A stretch of DNA of 64,000 nucleotides from Roseovarius sp. THAF9. GTDB taxonomy: Bacteria; Pseudomonadota; Alphaproteobacteria; Rhodobacterales; Rhodobacteraceae. The stretch covers positions 960,001 to 1,024,000 of the forward strand of contig NZ_CP045404.1 of NCBI RefSeq assembly GCF_009363715.1, written 5' to 3'. The notes beneath the pieces were generated by a model, which was not told the origin of the DNA, searched no databases, and saw only the letters and a list, made by a program, of their open reading frames with translations. Of this stretch, positions 1 through 8,284 are shown in pieces. Both the position numbers and the translations under genes were made by a program. Every line of letters begins with the position of its first letter. Position 1 is the first letter of the stretch.

Positions 1-10
1 AGGCACGCAA

Positions 11-355
11 GTGGGGGCTGGCTCAGTGACGAAGGTCGAACGCATCATCGCCACGGTCCAGCACTGGCCGCGCGTCGTCGCTGGCGACTATGGACTCGTT
101 TTCCGGCGTCGCACCGACCTGTCCGAGAGACCGGACGGCCCCCCTCTCTATCAGGGTGAAGGTTACATTTTCGCCCCCACGGGCGAGAGCCTGACCATCG
201 AAGAGTACGAGGCCATCTGCGAAGCGCTTTCAGCGCCTGTGGAGGCCCCGGAACCTGCCCCGGCACTGGCAGCGCCCCTCACTACTGAGGATCGACGTAA
301 GAACGACCTCCGGGCGCGTAGCGACGCCGCATCCCGCAAGGCAGGTGGTCGCTGA
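11..355 (+). CDS. Hypothetical protein, possibly 5'-truncated by window edge
   Basis: This is a reading frame of about 114 residues, rich in Glu, Ala and Pro toward its end, with a basic Arg/Lys-rich tail. I recognise no domain. The frame is open to the left edge, so the gene may begin outside the window. Candidate GTG starts lie at 11 and 26. Its stop TGA is followed directly by the next ATG (TGAATG), so the two genes are probably translated together. It is the first of three small same-strand genes upstream of the element's primase-helicase, a common layout in phages and satellites. Function is unknown. Confidence 0.5.
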   Translation: MGAGSVTKVERIIATVQHWPRVVAGDYGLVFRRRTDLSERPDGPPLYQGEGYIFAPTGESLTIEEYEAICEALSAPVEAPEPAPALAAPLTTEDRRKNDLRARSDAASRKAGGR

Positions 356-616
356 ATGCCCGCAGTTTTCAACGACAGCAGCACCGTGATGTCCGAGGCC
401 GGATGGGGCGGATCGACGTACGACGGCGACGACTTCCGTCACATCAAGGACAAGGAAGAACGCGCGGCTGCGAAGCGCAAGGCGGCGGCGCGTAGCGCCA
501 AGATCAGGCGTTGGCAGGCCGTCCGTTCCGAGACCTTCACCGATGAAGACTACGCCGAAGAAGAAGCCCGCATCCGCGCGGAGATCGAGGAATGGGCACG
601 GAACCGTGCCGCTTAG
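356..616 (+). CDS. Hypothetical small charged protein
   Basis: This gene encodes 86 residues starting right after the previous stop codon. The middle is a Lys/Arg/Ala-rich helical stretch (about residues 35-55) followed by an acidic Glu-rich helix (about 62-82), so the protein is probably all-alpha and highly charged. No known motif is visible. The tight junction with the upstream gene supports real translation. It could be a small phage-type DNA-binding or regulatory protein, but that is only a guess from composition and setting. Confidence 0.5.
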   Translation: MPAVFNDSSTVMSEAGWGGSTYDGDDFRHIKDKEERAAAKRKAAARSAKIRRWQAVRSETFTDEDYAEEEARIRAEIEEWARNRAA

Positions 617-640
617 CAGGTTCTGACAAGGAGAGGTATT

Positions 641-997
641 ATGAATAGTCATGCTCTGGGCACACCCCGAACCTACGGAAAGTACGGTCAGCGCAGGCGC
701 GGGGAGTCCGCGATGGTCACCGAACTGGCCATTGTTCTGCGCAGCGCCGTCGAACGGATTCCTCGCTTCCGCAGCTTGGGTTTCTATGTGCCCTTCAAGT
801 GGGCCGTGGTTCATCTCGACGACGACCCCGACCTTGCTCGCAAGGTCCTGTCAGCAGCGAACTTCGTCCCGGACACAGAAGGCCGTTGGGTTTGGCGTCG
901 CGGTCTCTATCCGCTGTCGAAGGTGACTGACATGAATGTCCTTGGCGATACGCTTGTGAGCGTCGTCGATTTTCATCGGCCCATTTCCGCAGCTTGA
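641..997 (+). CDS. Hypothetical protein
   Basis: This gene encodes 118 residues. The ATG at 641 is chosen because a good Shine-Dalgarno sequence (AAGGAGAGGT, about 629-638) sits just upstream; an internal ATG at 711 is the alternative. The first 25 residues are basic and polar, and the rest looks like a compact globular domain (motifs FYVPFKWAVVHLDDD and WVWRRGLYPL). I do not recognise the family. It is the last of the small genes before a 480-bp stretch that leads to the primase-helicase gene. Confidence 0.6.
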   Translation: MNSHALGTPRTYGKYGQRRRGESAMVTELAIVLRSAVERIPRFRSLGFYVPFKWAVVHLDDDPDLARKVLSAANFVPDTEGRWVWRRGLYPLSKVTDMNVLGDTLVSVVDFHRPISAA

Positions 998-1055
998 GAC
1001 CCGCTTTTCGGCTTCAAGCTTAAGGCGAGAAACCGTCTGCGTGACAGATTTCAGC

Positions 1056-1084
1056 TTCAAGCCGGTAAGCTACTGTTTTATAAT
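1056..1084 (+). promoter_or_regulatory. Possible sigma-70-type promoter
   Basis: A perfect TATAAT lies at 1079-1084 with a poor -35 (TTCAAG, 1056-1061) at 17-bp spacing. The surroundings are AT-rich, unlike the genes on either side. It could drive the short frame at 1169 and the primase-helicase gene. The rest of the 998-1477 gap holds a repeated GCTTCAAGC motif (about 1011 and 1053) and the short frame at 1169. Confidence 0.35.
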
Positions 1085-1168
1085 GATAAAATAGGATTAT
1101 TCCCTTGACTCACGTGGCAATTTTTTTGTACTGACCGGACCTGTAGAAATCGGCGAAGGGACAAGAAT

Positions 1169-1327
1169 TTGGACGAGATCATTCGGGGGGCGTACCGCCT
1201 TATCGAGGTGGTGGAGCAAGAAGAAGGGGCGGCGCTCGAAGGAGCGGGGCCGTTGCTGACGGAACTTGCTTTGCTCGTGGATCAGCGGCGAGGTGACCGC
1301 GGCGGAGACGTTGTGCCGCTTAGGTGA
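1169..1327 (+). CDS. Possible short protein with TTG start
   Basis: This is a 52-codon frame starting with TTG, with a GAAGGGA ribosome-binding site seven bases upstream. The predicted product is acidic in its first half (DEIIRGAYRLIEVVEQEEG) and ends with a basic, Gly/Arg-rich tail. Nothing in it matches a family I know. Support is limited to the ribosome-binding site, plausible codon use and its place between a promoter-like sequence and the primase gene. It may be noise. Confidence 0.25.
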   Translation: MDEIIRGAYRLIEVVEQEEGAALEGAGPLLTELALLVDQRRGDRGGDVVPLR

Positions 1328-1477
1328 GACGTTTGCGCCCGCGTTAGCGGGCCTGACGACACATACGGGGGTGCGGGTCTGTTCTGTCTTCCTGCATCCC
1401 GACGCCGAAGAGATCGGCATGATAGACAGTTCTGAAGGAGGTGCGACATGCTAAGTAACTGAGAGAGAGATACAATA

Positions 1478-4400
1478 ATGGTAGATGCTACGGCCAAGAA
1501 GGCCCCTGAATTCGTCCCGGCGTGGGGCGACCTCGACGAACAGTTTAACGACCCCGACAATTACGAACTTGAAGAGGTTTTCGACTCTTTGGTCGCACGG
1601 CAGGCCGATGAATACGAAGACCTGAAGGAGCCTTGCGAAGAGGCGCAGGAGCTTCTGGACCAGTGGAATCTTGATGATGACCACGACTATATGCCCAACT
1701 GGCGGGCGGCAGTTGCCCGGTGTCAGCCGGGGCTGGAGTCAGTTCCTGACAATCGACTGAATGACGCAGAAATTCGCGGTCGCGAGACCGATGGACTCGC
1801 CGATTTCCTCGCCCGGAATGCCACTTTCCTTTTGGGCGAACTGTGGGGACAGCGCGACCGCCGGAATACGCAGGACGGCGACTGGCAGGCGCAGACCCGC
1901 ACTTGGGGGCAGTGGAACGAAGGACAGGAGGGCGACAAGAACCTGCCCGCGTGGGGCTTCTCACGGCACCCTGTGGGCAAGCACAAGGCAGGCTCCGCAA
2001 TCGTCCTTGGTTCTTCCGTCGAAGGTGCCCGCAAGGCCGCTGCGATGGACACCATGTATGCCATTGGCCTCGACATCGACTCCGGTGCCAAGCTCGACGA
2101 CGTGATCCAGATCATCGAAGAGAAGAACCTTCTGTGCTTCGTATACAGCTCCTATCGCCACGGCCTGTCCGAAATCGAACTGAAGCGCGATGAAGTTTTG
2201 CGCAAGCTTCAGATCAAGGGTGACCCGACGCTTGAACAGGTCCAGACGTTCCTGCGCGAGCACGCGAAGGACAGGTATGAAGAGTCGTTCGTGGACGCCG
2301 TGACGATCCGCGAACAGAAGCAGACCGCCAGCGGTATCAAGATCATTCTCGACACACCGCCGCTGGACAAGTTCCGTCTCATTTTCCCGTTGATGGACCC
2401 GGTCAAGTTCATGGCCCTGACTGACAAGCTGGGCACGCATCAGGCAGCACTGGACCTCTGGGAAGACAAGGTGACGGGGCTTGCCCGCAACGTCCTTGGT
2501 GTCCACTTCGATGTTTCCTGCACTGACCCCAGCCGTCTCTTCTATACCGCGCGGCACCCCAAGGGGGCAGACAACTGGCGTGCCGTGATCGTACAGGGGG
2601 ACCCGCTGTCATTCGACGATATCACGCCGATGAAGAAGGCGGCGTACACGTCCAACCGGGACGGAAACCCGTTTTCTCAGGCTGGTGGAGAAACCGCAGG
2701 GTCTCGCCGGGAATACAAGACTCCGTCAGGCGCTTCTCTGAACGATTGGCACAGCGACGGTGGCAAGAACCGCTTCATGATTGCGGACGTGCTCGAAACC
2801 CTCTGCCCCGACAAGGTACGCGTTGCCGGGGGTGAAGCTCAGGGGCACGTTCACACTGAGTGCCCGTTTGAAGGGGAACATAGTTCCGAGGGCGGCACGG
2901 CCACCATGGCGATCAACTGCCTCGACGCCGAACCTTCCCCGAGTGGTGAATCGTACTGGACGATCTTCTGTCACCACGACGCCTGTCAGGGACGCCACAA
3001 GTTGGAATTTCTGGAAGAGATGCTTCGGCAGGGGTGGTTCGAGGAAGACGCCCTCTATGACCTCGACTCCGGCTTCCTGTTGGAAGCTGAGGACAGCGAA
3101 GACGACCCGCTTACGCCTCTCCCTGCTGAACCGGGCGACACCGACAAGACGCCGGAGGAACGCGCGGAAGCCTTCAATACGGAAAGCTCCGAAGAGGATA
3201 TCCGCAAGTTCGTCAAGAGGTTGTTCCGCGAAGGTGTGGACCTCACGGTTCAGGCCAACGTCACCGCCGTCATCGCGAAGAATACCAATCTCGGAAGGCG
3301 CGAGGTCAAGAAGTTCTGGAAGGAACTGGAAGACGCACAGCAGAAGCGTGACCGGGACAAGGATGACTCCCATCTGGAAGGCGTCGCCGTAATCAACGAG
3401 TGGGGATTCGATCTCCTTCATGAGTACGGCGACAAGCGTATCCACGAAGCCAACCGTGAGCACCCCAAGGTCTTCCACTATGCCCGCGACCTCTGCGTGA
3501 TCCGCGAGGATTCCAACGGTCAGTACGGTATCCATATTCTGAACAAGGGTGGGTTCGAGAACCATCTGAACACTGTCGCGCGGTTCGCCCGCGTTGGTGG
3601 AGAAGACCGCAAGGCTACGGGGGTGGCGGCACCGGATGACGTGGTCCGTTACCTGTTCAATGATGACTACGGCAAGTACCCGTCCCTGCGCGGTATCATC
3701 ACCACGCCCAGCTTCACGGCTACGGGCGCACTGCTGACGCAGTCGGGTTACGACTGGGAAACGAAGCTGTTTTTCCAGCCCGACCCTTCCCTGAACATCC
3801 CGGACGTGAGCGACGTTCCGACCGAAGTAGAGGTATTCGAGGCCAAGCGGCTTCTGGTGCAGGAAATCCTTGCCGACTTCATGCCGGACGGGATGACCCG
3901 TGCAGAGGCCATCAAGGCGGCTCTGTGCTGCGAAGAGGTGGACGGCGAGTTGCGCCCCATCCCCGGCGCAGCCGTCGAACCGACGCCCAGCTTGGCCCAT
4001 GCCATTGTCATGGCAGTCTTCCCGTTCGTCCGGGACATGATTTCTGGCAACGCGCCCGGTATCGCAATCGACAAGCAGAAGCCGGGGGCGGGTGCGGGCA
4101 AGCTGGAAGCCGCCATGAGCACGATCTATAGCGGGCGTGCAACCCCCGCCATGGCACTGCCTACCAACCCCGACGAAATGTCCAAGGTTCTGCTTCCTGC
4201 CCTGCGCAGCGGACGCCCGAACGTGTTCTTCGACAACATCAATGCGGCGGTGGACTCGGGCGAACTGGCGTCGGCGATGACGGCCCCGACCTATGAGGCC
4301 CGTATCCTTGGGAAGTCTGAAACGGTGGAGGTTGAAGTTCGCTGCCAGTGGGTCATCGCCGGGAACAAGTTGCGTCTTTCCGATGAGCTTATCCGTCGGT

Positions 4401-5020
4401 TCGTCCTGATCTACCTCGATCCCAAGACGGCCAACCCCGAGAACCGCACCGGCTTCCGTCATGGTGAAATTGAAGAGTGGGTGCGCGGGAGCCGGGGCCG
4501 TCTGGTCTGGGCATGCCTCACGCTGGTACAGAACTGGATTGCTGGCGGGCGTCAGCCCGGTAGGTACGACAAGGCCAGCTATTCCCAGTGGGCGCGGACC
4601 ATGGGCGGCATTCTGGACGCCGCCGGTATCAAGGGCTTCCTTGGGAACGAGAAGGAAATGAAGGCCCGTTCGTCGGTCAGTGACGATCCTGTGCAGCAGC
4701 TTGTCCAGCGGTTGGCGGAGTTCGAGGACGGGCGGTTGTTTGTGACCGGAACCGTCGCCAAGCGGCACCCTGAAGGTACCCAGTCGGTCAAGGCCATTCT
4801 GGAAGGCTTCCATGAGGACGAAGAAGGTGACGCACAGGCGCTGCGCTTGCCGGGATGGGGATACGACCCCTTTGGTATCTACTCCAACGCTCAGAAGCTG
4901 GGCAGCGGGTTCAAGCGCGACGTTGCCGAGGAGCCGCATAAGGTAGGTGACTGGGAAGTGTCGTTTGAAGCGGTCGAAAACTCTTCCGGTCTGAACCTTT
5001 GGAAGCTGGTGAAGACGTGA
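1478..5020 (+). CDS. Replication protein: AEP-type primase fused to AAA+ helicase
   Basis: This 1180-residue protein has the layout of phage, plasmid and satellite replication initiators. An archaeo-eukaryotic primase-like core holds the metal motif DID at residues 199-201, followed by a YSSYRHG/PPLDKFRLIFPL stretch and DPSRLFY. A zinc-knuckle-like segment around residues 455-510 has the pattern ECPFEGEH ... FCHHDACQGR. The C-terminal AAA+ domain has a Walker A-like PGAGAGK near 867 (Leu, not Ser/Thr, follows the Lys), a Walker B-like VFFDNI near 917, a sensor AGNK and an RRFV arginine finger. By family analogy it primes and unwinds the element's own DNA, much as P4 alpha does. A terminator and an iteron array follow directly. 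Exact substrate and partners are not visible. Confidence 0.8.
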   Translation: MVDATAKKAPEFVPAWGDLDEQFNDPDNYELEEVFDSLVARQADEYEDLKEPCEEAQELLDQWNLDDDHDYMPNWRAAVARCQPGLESVPDNRLNDAEIRGRETDGLADFLARNATFLLGELWGQRDRRNTQDGDWQAQTRTWGQWNEGQEGDKNLPAWGFSRHPVGKHKAGSAIVLGSSVEGARKAAAMDTMYAIGLDIDSGAKLDDVIQIIEEKNLLCFVYSSYRHGLSEIELKRDEVLRKLQIKGDPTLEQVQTFLREHAKDRYEESFVDAVTIREQKQTASGIKIILDTPPLDKFRLIFPLMDPVKFMALTDKLGTHQAALDLWEDKVTGLARNVLGVHFDVSCTDPSRLFYTARHPKGADNWRAVIVQGDPLSFDDITPMKKAAYTSNRDGNPFSQAGGETAGSRREYKTPSGASLNDWHSDGGKNRFMIADVLETLCPDKVRVAGGEAQGHVHTECPFEGEHSSEGGTATMAINCLDAEPSPSGESYWTIFCHHDACQGRHKLEFLEEMLRQGWFEEDALYDLDSGFLLEAEDSEDDPLTPLPAEPGDTDKTPEERAEAFNTESSEEDIRKFVKRLFREGVDLTVQANVTAVIAKNTNLGRREVKKFWKELEDAQQKRDRDKDDSHLEGVAVINEWGFDLLHEYGDKRIHEANREHPKVFHYARDLCVIREDSNGQYGIHILNKGGFENHLNTVARFARVGGEDRKATGVAAPDDVVRYLFNDDYGKYPSLRGIITTPSFTATGALLTQSGYDWETKLFFQPDPSLNIPDVSDVPTEVEVFEAKRLLVQEILADFMPDGMTRAEAIKAALCCEEVDGELRPIPGAAVEPTPSLAHAIVMAVFPFVRDMISGNAPGIAIDKQKPGAGAGKLEAAMSTIYSGRATPAMALPTNPDEMSKVLLPALRSGRPNVFFDNINAAVDSGELASAMTAPTYEARILGKSETVEVEVRCQWVIAGNKLRLSDELIRRFVLIYLDPKTANPENRTGFRHGEIEEWVRGSRGRLVWACLTLVQNWIAGGRQPGRYDKASYSQWARTMGGILDAAGIKGFLGNEKEMKARSSVSDDPVQQLVQRLAEFEDGRLFVTGTVAKRHPEGTQSVKAILEGFHEDEEGDAQALRLPGWGYDPFGIYSNAQKLGSGFKRDVAEEPHKVGDWEVSFEAVENSSGLNLWKLVKT

Positions 5021-5027
5021 TGGTGCG

Positions 5028-5050
5028 GGGCGGCGTTAGCCGCCCTTTTT
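5028..5050 (+). terminator. Rho-independent terminator after the replication gene
   Basis: The perfect 7-bp stem GGGCGGC/GCCGCCC with a GTTA loop is followed by five T residues. It begins 8 bases after the stop of the primase-helicase gene and should end that transcript before the iteron region. Confidence 0.85.
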
Positions 5051-5067
5051 CTTTCTCGCGTGTCATT

Positions 5068-5382
5068 TTGCGGGACTTTGCGGGACTTACAAAAAGTCCC
5101 GCACGCCTAAAGCATTGAAATCGTTACGTTTGCGGGACTTGCGGGACTGCGGGACCTTCCCGGTCCTCCGCCCCCGGAAACATTTTATATTTAGCGAGGT
5201 GCCCCTGAGGTGGGTTCGCTATAAACCGTACAACCAAAATAATTTAATTTCTGTAAATCTATGAGTATTAGGTCCCGCAGTCCCGCAAGTCCCGCAAATC
5301 AAAATAATATTCAAGCAAAACAGATATTTAGGTAAAATCGAGGTTTGCGGGACTTTCGGAAAAGTCCCGCAAAGTCCCGCAA
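5068..5382. repeat. Palindromic iteron array, candidate replication origin
   Basis: Twelve copies of an 8-bp unit occur here: GCGGGACT exactly in ten copies and GCGGGACC in two. Forward copies start at 5070, 5080, 5132, 5141, 5149 and 5347. Reverse copies start at 5095, 5271, 5279, 5288, 5363 and 5373. The triple block 5129-5156 recurs as a perfect inverted copy at 5271-5298, and the outer blocks mirror each other closely, so the region is one large palindrome around an AT-rich centre (about 5170-5270). Iterons beside a primase-helicase gene fit an origin, as P4 ori and crr are bound by alpha. A recombination or partition site is the alternative. Confidence 0.7.
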
Positions 5383-5488
5383 GGTTATTTCCAGACCTGC
5401 GACAGAACCACGTCGTCAGTCTTCAACCGCAACTCGCGCATAGGTATGTTCCAACGAGATCGAGCACAAAAAGGAAATCCACACCAGA

Positions 5489-6889
5489 ATGTCCCCTCCC
5501 GAACTGAAGCAAGGGCACAAGTATATCTGTCGCCCGATCAAGCACCCTAGCGAACCTAGGTGTACCTTGGTCGTCGAAAATGGCGAGATTAAAGCTCGGT
5601 TTGTTAGTTTCGACGGCAAGATATCTTTTGATGATCGTCCAGTGTTTCTTCAAACTGAAGAGCTTTGGATCGCTTCGCTTCACCGAAACTACGCCTCGGA
5701 TGGCCGTAGGTGGATGGGGGAAAGCACGGTGCATACCACGGACCTCTACTCGAACCTAATGCTGGTTGGACAGGATGCGTGGCGAACCGGTGACGGTGTC
5801 AAATCAGCTTGTTTTCGAATGCCGGGTGTGGAGAGCCTTTTCAAAACGAGTGATCGTTACAAGAAGATCATGGACGGCAAGGCTTTCGAAATTGATACCT
5901 TCGATATCCACGTTACCCAAACTCCTTGGTTCAATGTCCGGCTCACCTTCGCGGTAACTAGGGACGGATACTATGAGAACGTCTCCGAGGCCGTTCCAGA
6001 AATCGAGTTGATATTCAAAGAAGGAGTCGCTCTGTCGGAAATGCTCCGAGCCGTCACGTGTACAGAGAGGTTTTTCTCCTGCTTGAGTGGTCGTCTGCTT
6101 TTTGCAGATAGCCTTTCCGTCTCAAGACACTCACAGGAAGAATATCTCGATCTCGTGCAAAGAGGTGAACTCGTCTCTTATCACAGTGTCTACCGATACC
6201 ATGGAAAAGACCAACCTAAGCCCGAAACGCTTGAACTCTACGCGGCCCCTGTCAATCTAGTTTCGCCGGAGGCACAGCAGTCATTCGACCGTGCGCTATC
6301 GTCATGGATACGGAACTACGACAAACTCGAATATCCAGCTTATACGATGATCGAGGCGTTGAAGTCTCGAAGAACAATCTCTCCGAACAGGCTGCTGAAC
6401 GCGTGGAAGTGGTTCGAAGCGCTGCCCGAAACCTCTTCCAAACGAGTGGTTAAAAGAGAACACTCGAAGACCATAGCAAGCCTAGTTTCGACGGAACTGA
6501 AAAATCTGGGGTACGACGTCGATGTCGAACAACGGGCGAAAAGCGCCATTTCAAAGGTGTCTCTGGAGTCGAACCGGGATCGTTTTCTCAGACTTACGAC
6601 ACTGATGCAGAGAGAGTTTAGGCCCTCGTTTGTTGGTCAGAACATGGTCGATTGGCTCTGTAAGGCGTATGAATTCAGAGGAGGCGCTGCTCATGGCGGA
6701 AGAGGTATCTCTGAAGCAGACTTCGATCCACTGGAGCTATCGATTGATGCGCTTGAAGCTATGAATACATTGCTGCTTCTCAGCGTGCTCGATCTTGATG
6801 CAGAACCCAAAGAGAGAGTTGGACAACACCGGATGGTCGAGACTTTCCATTTTGGGGCCGCTAAACACGACCCAAGCAGCTTCGTCTGA
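5489..6889 (+). CDS. ApeA-like HEPN-domain protein, candidate anti-phage nuclease
   Basis: This 466-residue protein resembles the ApeA family: a large beta-rich N-terminal domain (about 1-290) and a helical C-terminal HEPN-type domain. The catalytic-type Rx4H motif is visible as R397-GGAA-H402 in the stretch FRGGAAHGG. HEPN proteins of this kind are usually RNases that act in abortive phage defence, and ApeA is a known single-gene defence system. The gene is visibly richer in AT than its neighbours and stands alone behind the iteron array, as expected for cargo. An AAAAGGAAA ribosome-binding site lies about 11 bases before the ATG. Family assignment is by sequence pattern; activity is inferred. 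Confidence 0.7.
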   Translation: MSPPELKQGHKYICRPIKHPSEPRCTLVVENGEIKARFVSFDGKISFDDRPVFLQTEELWIASLHRNYASDGRRWMGESTVHTTDLYSNLMLVGQDAWRTGDGVKSACFRMPGVESLFKTSDRYKKIMDGKAFEIDTFDIHVTQTPWFNVRLTFAVTRDGYYENVSEAVPEIELIFKEGVALSEMLRAVTCTERFFSCLSGRLLFADSLSVSRHSQEEYLDLVQRGELVSYHSVYRYHGKDQPKPETLELYAAPVNLVSPEAQQSFDRALSSWIRNYDKLEYPAYTMIEALKSRRTISPNRLLNAWKWFEALPETSSKRVVKREHSKTIASLVSTELKNLGYDVDVEQRAKSAISKVSLESNRDRFLRLTTLMQREFRPSFVGQNMVDWLCKAYEFRGGAAHGGRGISEADFDPLELSIDALEAMNTLLLLSVLDLDAEPKERVGQHRMVETFHFGAAKHDPSSFV

Positions 6890-7003
6890 TACGTTTGACG
6901 CATCTTAGACGCCGTCGAACCCGCGTCGTACAACCTTCGCAAAACTGTACTAATCAGTTTACTTTTGGGTAATAGGTGCTGACCCATTTTCCAGCGACAC
7001 ATA

Positions 7004-7036
7004 AGCCGCCAAAGCGGCTAAAAACCCATTGTTTCC
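7004..7036 (+). repeat. Hairpin plus direct repeat, left copy beside the recombinase gene
   Basis: A 6-bp hairpin (AGCCGC/GCGGCT, loop CAAA) is followed at once by AAAAACCCATTGTTTCC. The same arrangement recurs at 7870-7903 in the same orientation, so the pair brackets the serine recombinase gene. No T-run follows the hairpin, so it is not a simple terminator. Confidence 0.5.
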
Positions 7037-7074
7037 ATGATTTACGGGGGACACGCCATCCTAAAGGTGTTATA

Positions 7075-7110
7075 TCTCTCAGGTATCATAACGGAATCAC
7101 CTGTAAGAGA
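7075..7110. promoter_or_regulatory. Inverted repeat just upstream of the recombinase start
   Basis: The arms TCTCTCAGGT (7075-7084) and ACCTG-TA-AGAGA (7099-7110) are inverted copies apart from a 2-base bulge, separated by 14 bases. The right arm overlaps the likely ribosome-binding site (AAGAGA) of the recombinase gene. It could be a recombinase crossover or operator site, or an mRNA hairpin limiting translation. Confidence 0.35.
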
Positions 7111-7118
7111 CTGAAATC

Positions 7119-7814
7119 ATGATTAAAAACGGCGCTATCGCATATCTCAGAACATCCAGCGCAGCCAATGTCGGTGACGATAAGGGGAGTGGAGCACGCC
7201 AGCGGGACGCCATTGCCCGGTGCGCCAAAGAGAACGGCTTCCAGATCGTCGCAGAATACTATGACGAAGCGGTGTCCGGCGCAGAACTCATCGAAAACCG
7301 CCCCGGCTTCAAGGCCCTGCTGGAACACATTGCAGGCAACGGCGTCCGCACAATCATTATCGAAGACCCGTCGCGCTTTGCTCGAACCATGCACGCCAGC
7401 ATCTTCGGCGAAGTGCTTCTAAAGGGCCTTAATGTACAGGTTATCTGCGCCAACGGCGAACCGCTCTTCGAAGAAGAAGACGACATGCGTCGTGCCATGT
7501 CGCAGATTGGCATGGTCTTTGCCGAACTCGAAAAGCGCAAGTTGGTAAAGCGTTTGAAGGATGGTCGCGACAGGCGCTCAGAGGCCGTAGGACGCCGGGT
7601 GGAGGGCGGGTCTCGGCAGTACAGTGAAGACACGCTCACGCGTGCCAAGGCCCTCTACAGAGCCGACAGGAAGGGGAACCGCCGATCCCTACGCCAGATC
7701 GCCACAGACCTCGCAAACGAAGGTTTCACCGCATCATCCGGCAAGCCATATCAGGCCAACAGCGTGCGACAGATGCTGGTGAAGGCCGGTGTCTATAAGC
7801 CGGATGCGGCGTGA
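7119..7814 (+). CDS. Serine recombinase (resolvase/invertase family)
   Basis: This 231-residue protein has the N-terminal serine recombinase catalytic domain (about 1-150). It shows YLRTS with the probable nucleophile Ser13, and DPSRFAR (83-89) with the conserved arginines. A long helix follows, and then a C-terminal DNA-binding segment (about 185-225, SLRQIATDLANEGFT). The size fits the small resolvase/invertase type, not the large serine integrases. It may excise, resolve or invert element DNA. Candidate sites are the direct repeats at 7020-7036 and 7888-7903 and the inverted repeat just upstream. No tyrosine integrase is visible, so this may be the element's only mobility enzyme inside the window. 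Confidence 0.85.
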   Translation: MIKNGAIAYLRTSSAANVGDDKGSGARQRDAIARCAKENGFQIVAEYYDEAVSGAELIENRPGFKALLEHIAGNGVRTIIIEDPSRFARTMHASIFGEVLLKGLNVQVICANGEPLFEEEDDMRRAMSQIGMVFAELEKRKLVKRLKDGRDRRSEAVGRRVEGGSRQYSEDTLTRAKALYRADRKGNRRSLRQIATDLANEGFTASSGKPYQANSVRQMLVKAGVYKPDAA

Positions 7815-7869
7815 CGGCAGAGGCGCGGACAGGACTAAACAGGACATGGAAGGCCTGTGAGGTGGTGCA

Positions 7870-7903
7870 GGGCTGCGTCAGCAGCCCAAAAACCCTTGTT
7901 TCC
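7870..7903 (+). repeat. Hairpin plus direct repeat, right copy beside the recombinase gene
   Basis: A 7-bp hairpin (GGGCTGC/GCAGCCC, loop GTCA) is followed by AAAAACCCTTGTTTCC. This matches the left copy at 7020-7036 except for one missing A. The hairpin stems differ in sequence between the copies, while the flank is conserved. Confidence 0.5.
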
Positions 7904-7916
7904 TTGCATCAATCAC

Positions 7917-7946
7917 TTGCGAATTAGGCTTATTTTTTGTTATAAT
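7917..7946 (+). promoter_or_regulatory. Sigma-70-type promoter for the tape-measure transcript
   Basis: TTGCGA (7917-7922) and a perfect TATAAT (7941-7946) are separated by 18 bp in AT-rich DNA. Transcription would start near 7953, leaving a leader of about 430 nt before the tape-measure ATG at 8380. A 7-bp hairpin (AGGGGGT/ACCCCCT, 7970-7988) lies early in that leader. No convincing gene is seen between 7815 and 8379. Confidence 0.55.
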
Positions 7947-8284
7947 TCCAACACTTAAAGGGACCCGCAAGGGGGTATGCCACCCCCTGAATCGGCGGCG
8001 CAGGTGCTGTCTCGATTCACCTATGCAACTTTTTCATGTCATGTTTTACAACTTTTTGCCCGAACCGGGGACCCAGCCCAAAAACGACCCCCGGCCTTCC
8101 CAGATCAGATACCCCGCTTCAAAATTATCCATCCCGACCGAGATGGAACTGCAGGCCTAGACCGCGACACACTCAACTTAAACGTGTGACCCGAAATCGC
8201 CGTTTCCTAGGTGCTGGGGCCGCATCGTGGTATCATGTGACCATCTCTCCAGCCGTGGTGGTTCCTCTTCTCCGCCACGCACTT

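Noticed and set aside
4080..4110. Loss of helicase function because Leu follows the Walker A lysine
   Set aside because: Related AAA+ replication proteins often have Gly or Leu there, and Walker B, the sensor and the arginine finger are intact, so I do not call it inactive.
2726..4939. Long open frame of 737 codons on the minus strand inside the primase-helicase gene
   Set aside because: It is a shadow of the real gene. The product has no domain pattern, is poor in family-like motifs, and lacks a ribosome-binding site, while the plus-strand protein shows clear motifs.
7004..7036. Hairpin as terminator of the HEPN gene
   Set aside because: It is followed by A and C residues, not a T-run, and its flank is duplicated beyond the recombinase gene, so a terminator role is not supported.
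7977..8189. Possible 70-residue protein in the tape-measure leader
   Set aside because: The ATG lies in a hairpin loop, there is no ribosome-binding site, and the composition looks random.
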